Source: CAYRLZ01 sp964425275 (lineage in GTDB: Bacteria; Hydrothermota; Tepidihabitantia; Tepidihabitantales; JBDRVQ01). Taken from it: 18,580 nt of DNA. Positions 1 to 7,768 of the stretch are shown here, in pieces. The notes under the pieces were generated by a model that searched no databases, was not told the DNA's origin, and was given only the letters and a program-made list of their open reading frames with translations. Positions within the stretch are counted from its first letter, which is position 1. Every line of letters starts with the position of its first letter. The stretch covers positions 1-18,580 of the forward strand of contig CAYRLZ010000085.1 in NCBI GenBank assembly GCA_964425275.1, written 5' to 3'. Both the position numbers and the translations under genes were made by a program.

Positions 1-1
1 G

Positions 2-982
2 TCTTTTGAAACTTGCTCACTTGATATAGAACTTAGCAAACTGCCATTCTGGTTAGAATATCCATCTCTGCATAAAAAGAAAGGAATTTTTACCCAACAA
101 GGATTATCATTAGACGAAAAGAAAATTTTAAGAACAATTGAATGGGATTGGTTAGGGGAGAAAGATGTGAGCACGGACGTGGGAAGCATTATCCCAGATG
201 AAAAAACAATGGTCCTGGTTGAACTTAAAAATCGAGTAGATACAGGGGGAACGGCGGGGCGGCGAGAAATTTGGACATCGGAAAAGTTTGGAATTTTCGT
301 CGAGTATTTTAAGTCCAATAAAAAATTATTTAGAAAAAGTGGCAAAGAATTTTCTCTAACCGAATTACTTGAGAGTTTTGGTATTGAAAACCTTGAAATA
401 TACATTGGTGTCTTGTTTGATAAAGGTGATAATCCAGCGACGATTCAGAGTGATAAAACAAATGGGTTTTATTCTTCAAGTAAGCAAGGTTTTGAATACT
501 TACGGAATCAGATAAAACAGACTTCAACAATGGAGATAACTGAGGAAGATGCCGATAACTTACAGATGGTGGTCAATTTAAGTTATTCCCCCTTAAAAGT
601 AAAGATTGGTGCTTTATATGGGAATGATATTACATTAAAACTTTTTAGAAAACCCTTTCCTGTGTCGGATTTACTTTTATTGAGATACGATGATATCTGG
701 TTATCGCAACTAATAACGATTGAGGAAAGGGCTATGTTACTGAAGCATCGGAAAAATTTTACTACCATCTTTTTGGGTTTATTAAATAGAGATAAAGATT
801 TGAGAGTAAAGTATGACGCTCTCATAAATTCGGAGTGTGGAGAGAGCGAACTTAACAATATTATAAGTTACCTACTTAATAAATATGACAACATTTTTGA
901 GAATAGAATATTACCGGTTGGGAAAAATAAGGCCGGGTATTTAGCCGATGTAATTCAATTCTTAGGCGCCGCGGAGGCATAA
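2..982 (+). CDS. Probable type II restriction endonuclease-like protein (5' end outside window)
   Basis: The frame is open from the first bases of the window to the TAA at 980-982, so this is the C-terminal part (at least 326 residues) of a longer protein. A GTG at 167 is internal, because clear coding sequence precedes it, including a Trp-rich 'EWDWLGEKD' stretch. Numbering from the codon at position 2, the fragment has 'STDVG' with D59, then a hydrophobic strand 'TMVLVELK' with E74 and K76, followed by 'NRVDTGGTAGRRE'. A D followed about 15 residues later by ExK at the end of a beta strand is the PD-(D/E)xK nuclease core. The downstream 'GGTAGRRE' helix start is, as I recall it, similar to several type II restriction enzymes. 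I infer a DNA nuclease, probably a restriction enzyme whose methyltransferase would lie left of the window. I cannot name the family or specificity. It is followed after 23 bp by a small zinc-ribbon gene, probably co-transcribed. Confidence 0.55.
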   Translation, partial: SFETCSLDIELSKLPFWLEYPSLHKKKGIFTQQGLSLDEKKILRTIEWDWLGEKDVSTDVGSIIPDEKTMVLVELKNRVDTGGTAGRREIWTSEKFGIFVEYFKSNKKLFRKSGKEFSLTELLESFGIENLEIYIGVLFDKGDNPATIQSDKTNGFYSSSKQGFEYLRNQIKQTSTMEITEEDADNLQMVVNLSYSPLKVKIGALYGNDITLKLFRKPFPVSDLLLLRYDDIWLSQLITIEERAMLLKHRKNFTTIFLGLLNRDKDLRVKYDALINSECGESELNNIISYLLNKYDNIFENRILPVGKNKAGYLADVIQFLGAAEA

Positions 983-993
983 TGAATATAGAA

Positions 994-1000
994 AAGGAGG
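994..1000 (+). promoter_or_regulatory. Strong ribosome binding site for the zinc-ribbon ORF
   Basis: AAGGAGG lies 5 nt before the ATG at 1006. It is a near-perfect Shine-Dalgarno sequence and supports the short downstream ORF as a real gene. Confidence 0.75.
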
Positions 1001-1005
1001 GTTAG

Positions 1006-1227
1006 ATGTCAATTAAGTGCGAAATTTGTGGCATCAATAATGCCCGGGTAAAAGATTACCGAAATAATGGAATAAGTTATACTAAATATTTGGTTTGTGA
1101 AAATTGCTTTATGTTAAATGATAGATGGTTTTTTAAATTAAAATATGCAAAGGAAGGTATCGCTAAAAGGGAGATTATTTCACAAATGATTGAAGATACA
1201 TGGAAGAGTTATTTTGTTATTCAATAA
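1006..1227 (+). CDS. Small zinc-ribbon protein, unknown function
   Basis: This 73-residue protein has an N-terminal CxxC ('CEICG', C6 and C9) and a second CxxC ('CENC', C31 and C34) separated by 21 residues, the layout of a small zinc ribbon. The C-terminal half is basic and aromatic with a predicted helix ('AKREIISQMIEDTW') and no membrane segment. The ATG has a strong AAGGAGG site 5 nt upstream, so the start is firm despite the small size. It lies 23 bp after the nuclease-like gene on the same strand and may belong to that system, for example as a DNA-binding accessory or control protein, but this is only context. I do not recognise the family. The pattern could equally be a stand-alone zinc-binding protein. 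I am confident it is coding and uncertain of its role. Confidence 0.65.
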   Translation: MSIKCEICGINNARVKDYRNNGISYTKYLVCENCFMLNDRWFFKLKYAKEGIAKREIISQMIEDTWKSYFVIQ

Positions 1228-1516
1228 CTGGAATTTGTTGGGGGCAAATATCGGCTATGACTATGGCTGTTTCTTAAGCAACCAATTTTACAATTTTTAT
1301 TGCGGTCTGGGGATTTTCAAAACTTCTTGATTTTGCCAAAAATAAAATCACGATGCTTTTTAGGGATTACCTCGGTAATATGAGAGGAGGAATTTTTCTG
1401 CATTTCGCATCCCGCATTAAAGACCGTCCCTTGATTTTCTAAAACGATTTTCCTTAAACACCCCATCTTAGTCTCTTCTATGGTTAATAACTTTTGGAAG
1501 TCTTCAAACCGAATTC

Positions 1517-1545
1517 TTGACAAAGGGGAAATTTTTTGGTATAAT
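1517..1545 (+). promoter_or_regulatory. Perfect-consensus sigma70-type promoter
   Basis: TTGACA (1517-1522), a 17-bp spacer and TATAAT (1540-1545) give 12 of 12 consensus matches at the optimal spacing. Transcription would start near 1552, leaving a very short leader of about 20 nt before the GTG at 1574. It points to strong, housekeeping-sigma-driven expression of the C25-like protein. Confidence 0.85.
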
Positions 1546-1563
1546 AATGTATAAAGGCTAAAA

Positions 1564-1570
1564 AGGAGGT
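1564..1570 (+). promoter_or_regulatory. Ribosome binding site deciding the peptidase start
   Basis: AGGAGGT lies just upstream of the GTG at 1574. Only 4 nt separate GGAGG from GTG, which is short but usable. No in-frame ATG, GTG or TTG follows before the signal peptide core, so GTG 1574 is the best start. Confidence 0.7.
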
Positions 1571-1573
1571 GTT

Positions 1574-4500
1574 GTGGGAATTCAGTATAGACATTTTACA
1601 AAAATCAGGGGCGAGGCAAGATTCTTTAGGTTCGTTCTCCTTCTCTTTGCCACCTCCGCTCTTATCGCTCAGGAAGGTGCCCGTTATCTAATTATCACTC
1701 ATGATAACTTCTATGATTGTGTGCAGCCTCTTGCCCGATGGAAGCATCAAAAGGGGATGATGGCTAAGGTTGTCCGGCTATCGGAGATTGGCGCTACGCC
1801 ATCGGCGATTAGAAATTATGTGATTCAGGCTTATAATAACTGGGAGGTTAAACCGGAATACCTCTTATTGGTTGGTTCTCCTTCGCTACTTCCGAGTTAT
1901 TGGAATTCGGTTCAACATATTTATACGGACAACTATTATGGGGATGTTAGCGGTGATTATCGGGCAGAAATCCCTTATGGTCGGTTCCCCTGTAAGACAC
2001 TTTCCCAATGCAGTCTGATGGTCTATAAGACACTTTGTTATGAGAAGACCCCAACTCTTATTGATTCTTTCTGGATGATTAAGGGTGTGGGGATTGTCAA
2101 TGAGGATGGCTCATCGGATGATACAATATACTGGAATAATGTCCGTTTTGCCTGTCAGCTAATGAGTGAGGCCGGTTTTATTCAGGTTGACACATTTTCT
2201 AGGCGCCGTGGTCATTCCTCATCTAATGTCATCAATGCGGTGAACGAGGGCCGGGGAATTGTTCTCTATCGGGGAACCGCTGGTGGCAACTGGAAGACAC
2301 CATTTAATGTCAATCCCGGTTTGACCAATAATGGTCAGGCATTACCAATCATTGCCTCAATTACCTGTCAGACAATGACTCTCTCTCCAACCGAATCAAT
2401 GGTTGGCGAGGCCTGGTTAAAGGCGGGAAGCGTTGAGAGGCCAAAGGGTGCGGTTGCCTTTTTTGGCAATACCCATTCCACAAACAATGTCGCCCGGATA
2501 AGAGGGACTTGCACCCGCGGTTTGTTCCGGACGCTCTTTGCCAATATCGGCCAATTAGGGAAGGCCTGCCTTGCGGCAAAAGAGAGTATCTATGTTCGGT
2601 TTGCTAACAAGAAGGAATATGAGGGATTTAATCTCCTCGGTGACCCGGAATTGCCGGTTTTAACCGGTATCCCCCAAAACCTTACAGTTTATTATCCCCA
2701 GAGTGTCCGAGTAGGCAATCAGGATGTTACAATCTATGTTGAAAGGTCAGGTGTGAGAATCCCTTCGGCCTTGGTCTGTCTCTGGAAGGAAGGTGAGGTC
2801 TATAAATATGGTTATACCAATGATAATGGCGAAATTACCCTCAACATTAATCCCCGGACCGTTGGCGAGATTTTGTTAACCGTGACCGCGGGAAATTCTT
2901 TACCCCGAGAAGAGAGGATAATCTGTCTACCGGCCTCCCGCCCTTATCTCATCTATCAAGATAAGATTCTTAATGACCAACCACCCCGAGGTAATGGAAA
3001 TGGAGTAGCAAATCCCGGAGAAGAAATCTGGGCAAAAATCATCCTGAAGAATATTGGGGAATCCCCAGCCTCGGCGGTTTTTGCCACTCTGAGAACTGAT
3101 GACCCAAATTGTTTGATTATTGATAGTCTAAAATCTTATGGCACAATCCCGCCGGATGCGGCAAGAGAGAATGATGGTTATTATATCTTCCGGCTTTCAC
3201 CCAATATACCTGATGGTTATATCTGTTTATTTAGACTTGACGCCTGTGATGACCAGGGGCAGAGATGGAATTTCTCTCTTGAAGTTACCGTGCGGGCCGG
3301 CAAGTTGGCATTTGTTAAATATATAATAAAAGATACCCCTCCCGGTGGTAATAATAACCAGGTGTTTGAACCGGGGGAGAGTGGTTATCTTATTTATGGT
3401 ATTCGGAATACCGGTGGTGATGTGATGAGGAATTGCCAAGGGTTATTACGGACAAATAAATTCCTGGCGAAAGTTATTGATTCTCTTGCCTCCTTTGGCA
3501 ACCTCCTTCCCGGTGAAGAAAGATATAATACCCTAACCCCTTTCAGTTTAACAATTTCCCCGGGATTAAGGGGTGTCCGAATCTGGTTAAGGATTGTCTT
3601 CTGGGGTAGTGACGGCAATTATACCTTTAAGGACTCCTCCGATACAATGTTCACCATTGGTCCTTTTAGTTCTTCTTCACCAACCGGACCTGATGCCTAT
3701 GGCTATTTTGTCTATGATAACACCGATGTCTCTTCGGGCCGAGCACCAACCTATGCCTGGGTAGAGATTAAAGATATTGGTTCTTTGGTCCCCGGGGCAA
3801 CCAATGCGGATGATACAATCGTTCCCATACCTCTTCCTTTCTCCTTCCAATACTACGGGCGGGGCTATGATACAATATCTTGCTCCTCTAATGGCTTTAT
3901 TGCCTTCGGGCAGTCAACCTATCGTTCGGGACATAATAAACCAATCCCTTCTCCTGGGGCACCTTCATCTTCAATATTCCCCTTCTGGGATGATTTGGAT
4001 ACCCGACAGCGCCAAGGGCTTAATGGTGAGGTCTATCAGTTCTATGATGTGGATAACAATCGCTACATAATTGAATATTACGACTGCCCCCATTATGGGC
4101 GACAGCAAAGGGAGACATTTCAGTTAATTCTCCACGACCCGCGTTTTTATCCAACACCAACCGGGGACGGTGAGATTATCTTTCAGTATTATGCCCTTAG
4201 TGATGCCTCCTCTTGCACCGTTGGGCATCAGGATAGAACAAAAACTATCGGGATTCAATATGTCTATGATGGTAATTATGACCGAAATGCCTCTTATCTC
4301 ACCGCCGGGAGGGCAATTAAGATTACTACCAGTCCTCCACAATTGACAAATTCACCCTGGGTCACTCTGGAACGTTTGTTAATTGATGACCGCGCCGGGG
4401 GAAATGGCAACGGGGTCCTAGAACCAGGGGAGAGTGCCCTTTTAACCTGCTATCTCTTAAACCGGGGAACGGCACCGGTGACAAATCTCGTCGGACATTT

Positions 4501-4945
4501 ACAGAGCCGGGATGATGATTTGACCGTTAACGATTCCTTATTTACCTTTGGGAGTGTTCTTCCGAATCAAGAAGTGAACAATGGAAATTCACCCTATCGC
4601 TTTACCATCGCCGCGGCGCCCCGGGACACTATCCTCTCTTTTCTCCTTTATCTCACCAGTGGTAGTGGTTATACCAATTCCCTCTTTTTCTCATTAGGCC
4701 TCTTTCTCTCTACTGGTATTCAGGATGAAAAGAAGGAGATTCCGAATTATCCACGCAAAATAATCCCGACGATAATAACACTAGGAGAATTGAATAAAAT
4801 TCTGAATGGCAAAGAGATGATTTATGATTGTCAAGGGAGATTAGTGGTCCGGGATAGGGGACCGAGCGGACCCGGAGTATATTTCCTTTCCCGGACTTAC
4901 GGTCCTTTTAAACAAGAGATACGGAAAATCTGTGTTGTTCGTTAG
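1574..4945 (+). CDS. Secreted C25 (gingipain)-like peptidase family protein with CARDB-like repeats and type IX-like C-terminal tail
   Basis: This 1123-residue exported protein has a signal peptide in residues 1-33 (basic start, hydrophobic FVLLLFATSALIA core). Residues 35-365 form a gingipain-like C25 fold: 'YLIITHDNFYD' start, 'YLLLVGSPSLLPSY' (96-109), 'NAVNEGRGIVLYRG', 'PIIASITCQTM' with C265, 'GAVAFFGNT' and a closing 'GFNLLGDPELPVLTG'. The catalytic motif normally reading (Y/F)-x-G-H-G is R233-G-T-A-G-G here, so the usual histidine is missing. An Ig-like domain follows (about 366-452). Three repeats of about 65 residues with the pattern 'D-x4-GNGN-x4-PGE ... IDSL-x2-FG-x2-P' lie at 466-530, 584-649 and 936-1000, resembling CARDB adhesion modules. 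A nidogen/PEP-like beta domain ('SSNGFIAFG', 'FPFWDDL', 'PTGDGEIIFQYY') fills 705-920. The last 40 residues ('GVYFLSR', terminal 'VVR') look like a type IX secretion sorting domain. It is probably a cell-surface protein. The stop codon overlaps the convergent murJ stop. Confidence 0.85.
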   Translation: MGIQYRHFTKIRGEARFFRFVLLLFATSALIAQEGARYLIITHDNFYDCVQPLARWKHQKGMMAKVVRLSEIGATPSAIRNYVIQAYNNWEVKPEYLLLVGSPSLLPSYWNSVQHIYTDNYYGDVSGDYRAEIPYGRFPCKTLSQCSLMVYKTLCYEKTPTLIDSFWMIKGVGIVNEDGSSDDTIYWNNVRFACQLMSEAGFIQVDTFSRRRGHSSSNVINAVNEGRGIVLYRGTAGGNWKTPFNVNPGLTNNGQALPIIASITCQTMTLSPTESMVGEAWLKAGSVERPKGAVAFFGNTHSTNNVARIRGTCTRGLFRTLFANIGQLGKACLAAKESIYVRFANKKEYEGFNLLGDPELPVLTGIPQNLTVYYPQSVRVGNQDVTIYVERSGVRIPSALVCLWKEGEVYKYGYTNDNGEITLNINPRTVGEILLTVTAGNSLPREERIICLPASRPYLIYQDKILNDQPPRGNGNGVANPGEEIWAKIILKNIGESPASAVFATLRTDDPNCLIIDSLKSYGTIPPDAARENDGYYIFRLSPNIPDGYICLFRLDACDDQGQRWNFSLEVTVRAGKLAFVKYIIKDTPPGGNNNQVFEPGESGYLIYGIRNTGGDVMRNCQGLLRTNKFLAKVIDSLASFGNLLPGEERYNTLTPFSLTISPGLRGVRIWLRIVFWGSDGNYTFKDSSDTMFTIGPFSSSSPTGPDAYGYFVYDNTDVSSGRAPTYAWVEIKDIGSLVPGATNADDTIVPIPLPFSFQYYGRGYDTISCSSNGFIAFGQSTYRSGHNKPIPSPGAPSSSIFPFWDDLDTRQRQGLNGEVYQFYDVDNNRYIIEYYDCPHYGRQQRETFQLILHDPRFYPTPTGDGEIIFQYYALSDASSCTVGHQDRTKTIGIQYVYDGNYDRNASYLTAGRAIKITTSPPQLTNSPWVTLERLLIDDRAGGNGNGVLEPGESALLTCYLLNRGTAPVTNLVGHLQSRDDDLTVNDSLFTFGSVLPNQEVNNGNSPYRFTIAAAPRDTILSFLLYLTSGSGYTNSLFFSLGLFLSTGIQDEKKEIPNYPRKIIPTIITLGELNKILNGKEMIYDCQGRLVVRDRGPSGPGVYFLSRTYGPFKQEIRKICVVR

Positions 4946-6546
4946 CATCGTCTTTCTTTGCCTCTTTTGAGTAAATGGAGTAAGTCCTTCACCTCTTTTA
5001 ATCCCAAAGGGAAGGATAAGAGGTAAAAGATTAAAAGGCTCGCCATCCCGGGGATAAAGACTTGAAAAAGTGGTGATAAGTTAAATTGTTTTAAGACTAA
5101 GAAGAGCCGATGAGAGAGGATACCCAAAAATAAAGAAAGAAGCCCAATCTTGATAATAAAAAATAGGAAGTCGCCTTTTACCAATCGGCCAACCCGCCGC
5201 TGTAAAAAAGTATAAAGTAAAATGGCATTTAGAGTGGAGACTAAGGATGTCGCCAGAGGGAATGAGAGATAACCTAAGATCTTCATTAACTTTAAGTTGA
5301 TAAATATATTTAAGGCAACGATGAAGATGGCGATAAAAGCCGGGGTTTTGGTATCTTTTAAGGAATAGAAAGAAGCGGCAAATGTCCGGACGCAAGCCGA
5401 GGGAAAGACCGCGAATGTGTAGAGAAAAAGTGCCTTAGAGGTATATAGTGTATCAATATTGGTGAATTGCCCTCTTTCGTATAATAACTGCGAGACCGGA
5501 TAGGCAAGGGCGATTAAGATTGCCGAGACCGGCAGGGTGAGAATAGCGGTTAATCTTAATGCCTCATCAATCTTGTTCTGGAATTCGTCTTTTGCCACTA
5601 AGGAAAACTCTTGTAAGGCAACGGTGCCAACCGCTACCCCAAAAAGTCCGGCCGGGAGATGCATAATCCGGTAGGCATAATTTAGATAGGTGATTGACTT
5701 CTCAGCTAAAAAGGTAATCAAAAAGGTATTCACGGCAAAGTTTATCTGGTAGGCGGCTAAACCGAAGACCATCGGAATCCATAAGGTAAATACCCTTCTT
5801 GCTTCACTATCTTTTAGGTTGAGATATAATTTATAATTAAAGCCTTTACTTCTTAAAGCCGGAATTTGGCATAATAACTGGAAGAGGGCACCAAAGAGGA
5901 CACCGTAAGCCATCGCATAAATCGGGTCTTTTCCGGAGGCGAGAAAAATCTTAAAGGTGATAAGGGGGATAATGATTGAGATGATATTAAAAAAGGATGG
6001 GGCAATGGAAGGGATGAAGAAATTGCCGAAGGAGAATAATATCCCCATCATTAGTGAAGCCAATGAGACAAATAATAAAAAGGGAAACATTAGGCGCGTC
6101 AGGGCGGTGGTCAATTCTATCTTCTGTGGGATATTCTTATATCCCATCCCTAAGAGATTGACGATGGCTGGTGAGCATAAAATTGCCAGAAGGACAATTC
6201 CGCCAACGAAGATTAAAATTAGGTTAAAGAGATTAGAGGCAAATCGCCACAACTCTTCGGCTGAATCCTTTCTTTTAATCTTACCGACAAAGGTCGGAAC
6301 AAAACTGGCGGAGAGCGCTGCCTCCGAAAATAAATCGCGCAGGAGATTGGGAATCCGAAATGCTACCTGAAAGGCATCGGTGGAAGTTGATGCCCCGTAA
6401 AGATAAGCGAAGACCGATTCCCTTAAAAGTCCGGTTATCCGGGAGATTAAGGTCCCGATGGTGAAAGAACTTACCTTACGGGCAAAACCACTTTGTTCCG
6501 CCTTTAATTCGCTGGGTTGCTTTTCACTCTCTACCGTCGGCGGCAT
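4942..6546 (-). CDS. murJ: Lipid II flippase MurJ
   Basis: This 534-residue polytopic membrane protein of the MOP/MVF superfamily moves lipid II across the inner membrane for peptidoglycan synthesis. The family-typical N-terminal block is clear: 'RITGLLRESVFAYLYGAST', then 'TDAFQVAFRIPNLLRDLF', then 'SEAALSASFVPTF', which includes the conserved arginines lining the central cavity. About 13-14 hydrophobic segments follow, including 'YAYRIMHLPAGLFGVAVGTV' and 'YPVSQLLYERGQFT', both typical of MurJ. Length matches the family (about 510-550). The ATG at 6546 has AAAGGAAA upstream, 1 bp after the thiamin gene stop, so it is the distal gene of the long minus-strand cluster. The short Lys/Arg-rich C-terminus ends in TAA, which overlaps the TAG of the convergent peptidase gene. 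No missing domain or frameshift is seen. Confidence 0.95.
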   Translation of the reverse strand: MPPTVESEKQPSELKAEQSGFARKVSSFTIGTLISRITGLLRESVFAYLYGASTSTDAFQVAFRIPNLLRDLFSEAALSASFVPTFVGKIKRKDSAEELWRFASNLFNLILIFVGGIVLLAILCSPAIVNLLGMGYKNIPQKIELTTALTRLMFPFLLFVSLASLMMGILFSFGNFFIPSIAPSFFNIISIIIPLITFKIFLASGKDPIYAMAYGVLFGALFQLLCQIPALRSKGFNYKLYLNLKDSEARRVFTLWIPMVFGLAAYQINFAVNTFLITFLAEKSITYLNYAYRIMHLPAGLFGVAVGTVALQEFSLVAKDEFQNKIDEALRLTAILTLPVSAILIALAYPVSQLLYERGQFTNIDTLYTSKALFLYTFAVFPSACVRTFAASFYSLKDTKTPAFIAIFIVALNIFINLKLMKILGYLSFPLATSLVSTLNAILLYTFLQRRVGRLVKGDFLFFIIKIGLLSLFLGILSHRLFLVLKQFNLSPLFQVFIPGMASLLIFYLLSFPLGLKEVKDLLHLLKRGKERRC

Positions 6547-6547
6547 T

Positions 6548-7615
6548 TTATTTCCTTTTAGACGGTGAGCGGTTAATTGCTTGCCGAAGGGCTAAGAGAT
6601 TCTTCTCAATTTGCCCATCACCAAAGATTGCCGAGACACAGGCTATCCCTGCCACCCCGGTCTTTAATACCTGGGGTAGATTTTTCCGATTTATGCCGCC
6701 GATGGCGACGACCGGAATAGAACTTTTCTCCACAATTGACTTTAATCTCTTTAACCCAATTACTGGGGCCCGTGGCTTGGTCGGTGAAGGGAAGACCGAG
6801 CCGCACCCCACATAATCACAACCACTCATTTCCGCCATTTTTAAGTCAGTGAGATTCCTTACCGTAAAACCGATGACCTTTTCCGGCAATAACTCCCGCG
6901 CCTTTTTTAATGGCATATCCTCCTTTCCTAAGTGGACCCCATCGGCCCCAACCGCCAAACAAATATCTACTCGGTCGTTTATAATAAATTTCACATCCCG
7001 CTTTGTCTGCTTGATTCCCCTTTTGACTGCCGATGCTTGTTTTAATAATTCACGGGATGAAGAATCCTTTTTCCCGCGCAATTGAATTGCGTCGGAAGCC
7101 GTGGCCAAAATATAGCCCAAAGATGAGAGGGGTGGAACCTTTGGGAAAAAAGCGGAAAGGCTTTCAATATCTAAGATGGTATAAATCGTCAGGGTTAAGG
7201 GTTTGCTGTATTTTTGGTGAAACTCCTTTTCTAAGTCATAGAGTGCAAACCTGGCCTCCTTAAAGAGAGAGGAATGCCTTGGTTCTTTAATCTTAAAGAA
7301 TTCTTCTAAAATCCGCGCCGCCGCTTCGGCCCTTTTTATATTAGCCGAGAATAGGTCAAAAATATCCCTCCTTTTTATCTTATCAAACTCTTTCCTCCTC
7401 CCCAAGTCCTTCTCGGATGCGCGAAAGGGGATTACCTTAACTTCAATTTCTCTCATTATCGGTAGAAGTTTTTGCCTTATCTTTCTTAGGTCTAAGAGGA
7501 GTTTCTTATCTTGATAGTGGAATCTTAATATGTCTTCACTGATTTTTAGTCCCTCGCGCAGGCGATTAAGGTTTAAGTCAATTATCCGTTCAATTGATTT
7601 TATTGGTTGGGTCAT
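6548..7615 (-). CDS. thiE: ThiD2-ThiE fusion: HMP-P kinase / thiamin phosphate synthase
   Basis: This 355-residue protein has two domains. Residues 1 to about 135 are a helical domain ('RIIDLNLNRLREGLKISEDI', 'KRAEAAARILEEFFK') matching ThiD2, a roughly 130-residue monofunctional hydroxymethylpyrimidine-phosphate kinase that is often fused to ThiE. Residues about 142-347 are a ThiE TIM barrel, which joins HMP pyrophosphate to thiazole phosphate to give thiamin phosphate. Visible motifs are QLR (178-180), NDRVD (213-217), GVHLG (226-230), the 'GCGSVFPSPTKP' loop (270-281) and AIGGIN (304-309). All expected ThiE motifs are intact. The ATG has GAGGA upstream. It is preceded by a 153-bp gap with a fold-back element and followed by murJ after 1 bp. 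I see no TPP riboswitch in the leader. The fused kinase would complete the pyrimidine branch without canonical ThiD. ThiE assignment is firm; the ThiD2 domain is very likely. Confidence 0.93.
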   Translation of the reverse strand: MTQPIKSIERIIDLNLNRLREGLKISEDILRFHYQDKKLLLDLRKIRQKLLPIMREIEVKVIPFRASEKDLGRRKEFDKIKRRDIFDLFSANIKRAEAAARILEEFFKIKEPRHSSLFKEARFALYDLEKEFHQKYSKPLTLTIYTILDIESLSAFFPKVPPLSSLGYILATASDAIQLRGKKDSSSRELLKQASAVKRGIKQTKRDVKFIINDRVDICLAVGADGVHLGKEDMPLKKARELLPEKVIGFTVRNLTDLKMAEMSGCDYVGCGSVFPSPTKPRAPVIGLKRLKSIVEKSSIPVVAIGGINRKNLPQVLKTGVAGIACVSAIFGDGQIEKNLLALRQAINRSPSKRK

Positions 7616-7768
7616 AAATTATCCTCACCGAAAGCAACAGCGTCGGGAGTAACGAGACTTGTCTCGCATAAAACATTTGTCGCCGACCAAGGCCGGCTAC
7701 TTCAGGAATTAAGACCCGCCGAAACCGCAGAAGCCGTAAAATTTCGGCGTAATCGGCGTTTTGACAAA
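7616..7768. other. Intergenic spacer between the TPR-like and thiE genes
   Basis: This is the only gap above 45 bp within the minus-strand gene train. It is unusually GC-rich and full of inverted repeats, and contains the fold-back element listed separately plus a small hairpin. On the transcribed strand I see no TPP riboswitch core (no CUGAGA, no UGAACCUGAUC-like segment) and no convincing promoter. Confidence 0.55.
7653..7666. repeat. Small perfect hairpin, 5-bp stem with CTTG loop
   Basis: CGAGA-CTTG-TCTCG reads as a perfect palindrome (CGAGAC TT GTCTCG). As RNA it gives a 5-bp stem closed by a CUUG-type tetraloop (CAAG on the transcribed strand). It lies about 40 nt upstream of the thiE start. 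It has no U-run, so a terminator is unlikely; it could be part of the neighbouring fold-back element or an mRNA stability or processing site. Confidence 0.5.

Larger units (their letters stand above)
1228..1573. other. Intergenic region holding the peptidase promoter
   Basis: This 346-bp stretch separates the zinc-ribbon gene from the C25-like gene. Its right end holds a perfect promoter (1517-1545) and a ribosome binding site (1564-1570). A weak AT-rich inverted repeat (TGATTTT 1328-1334 / AAAATCA 1344-1350, 9-nt loop) has no GC stem and is a poor terminator. A 68-codon minus-strand frame (1317-1523) starts at TTG, has no ribosome binding site, and its start overlaps the -35 box of the + strand promoter. 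I regard that frame as unproven. I see nothing else in this region. Confidence 0.6.

Noticed and set aside
1328..1350. Terminator after the zinc-ribbon gene
   Set aside because: The TGATTTT/AAAATCA stem is AT-only apart from one pair, has a 9-nt loop and no T-run directly after it.
1317..1523. 68-codon minus-strand frame in the intergenic region
   Set aside because: TTG start without ribosome binding site, start overlapping the -35 box of a perfect + strand promoter, and no recognisable motif. Left as unproven.
5957..6370. 137-codon + strand open frame
   Set aside because: It lies antisense within murJ, whose membrane segments and motifs are clearly the true coding strand.
7616..7768. TPP riboswitch ahead of thiE
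   Set aside because: The transcribed strand lacks the conserved CUGAGA and UGAACCUGAUC-like segments; the pairing there fits a fold-back repeat instead.
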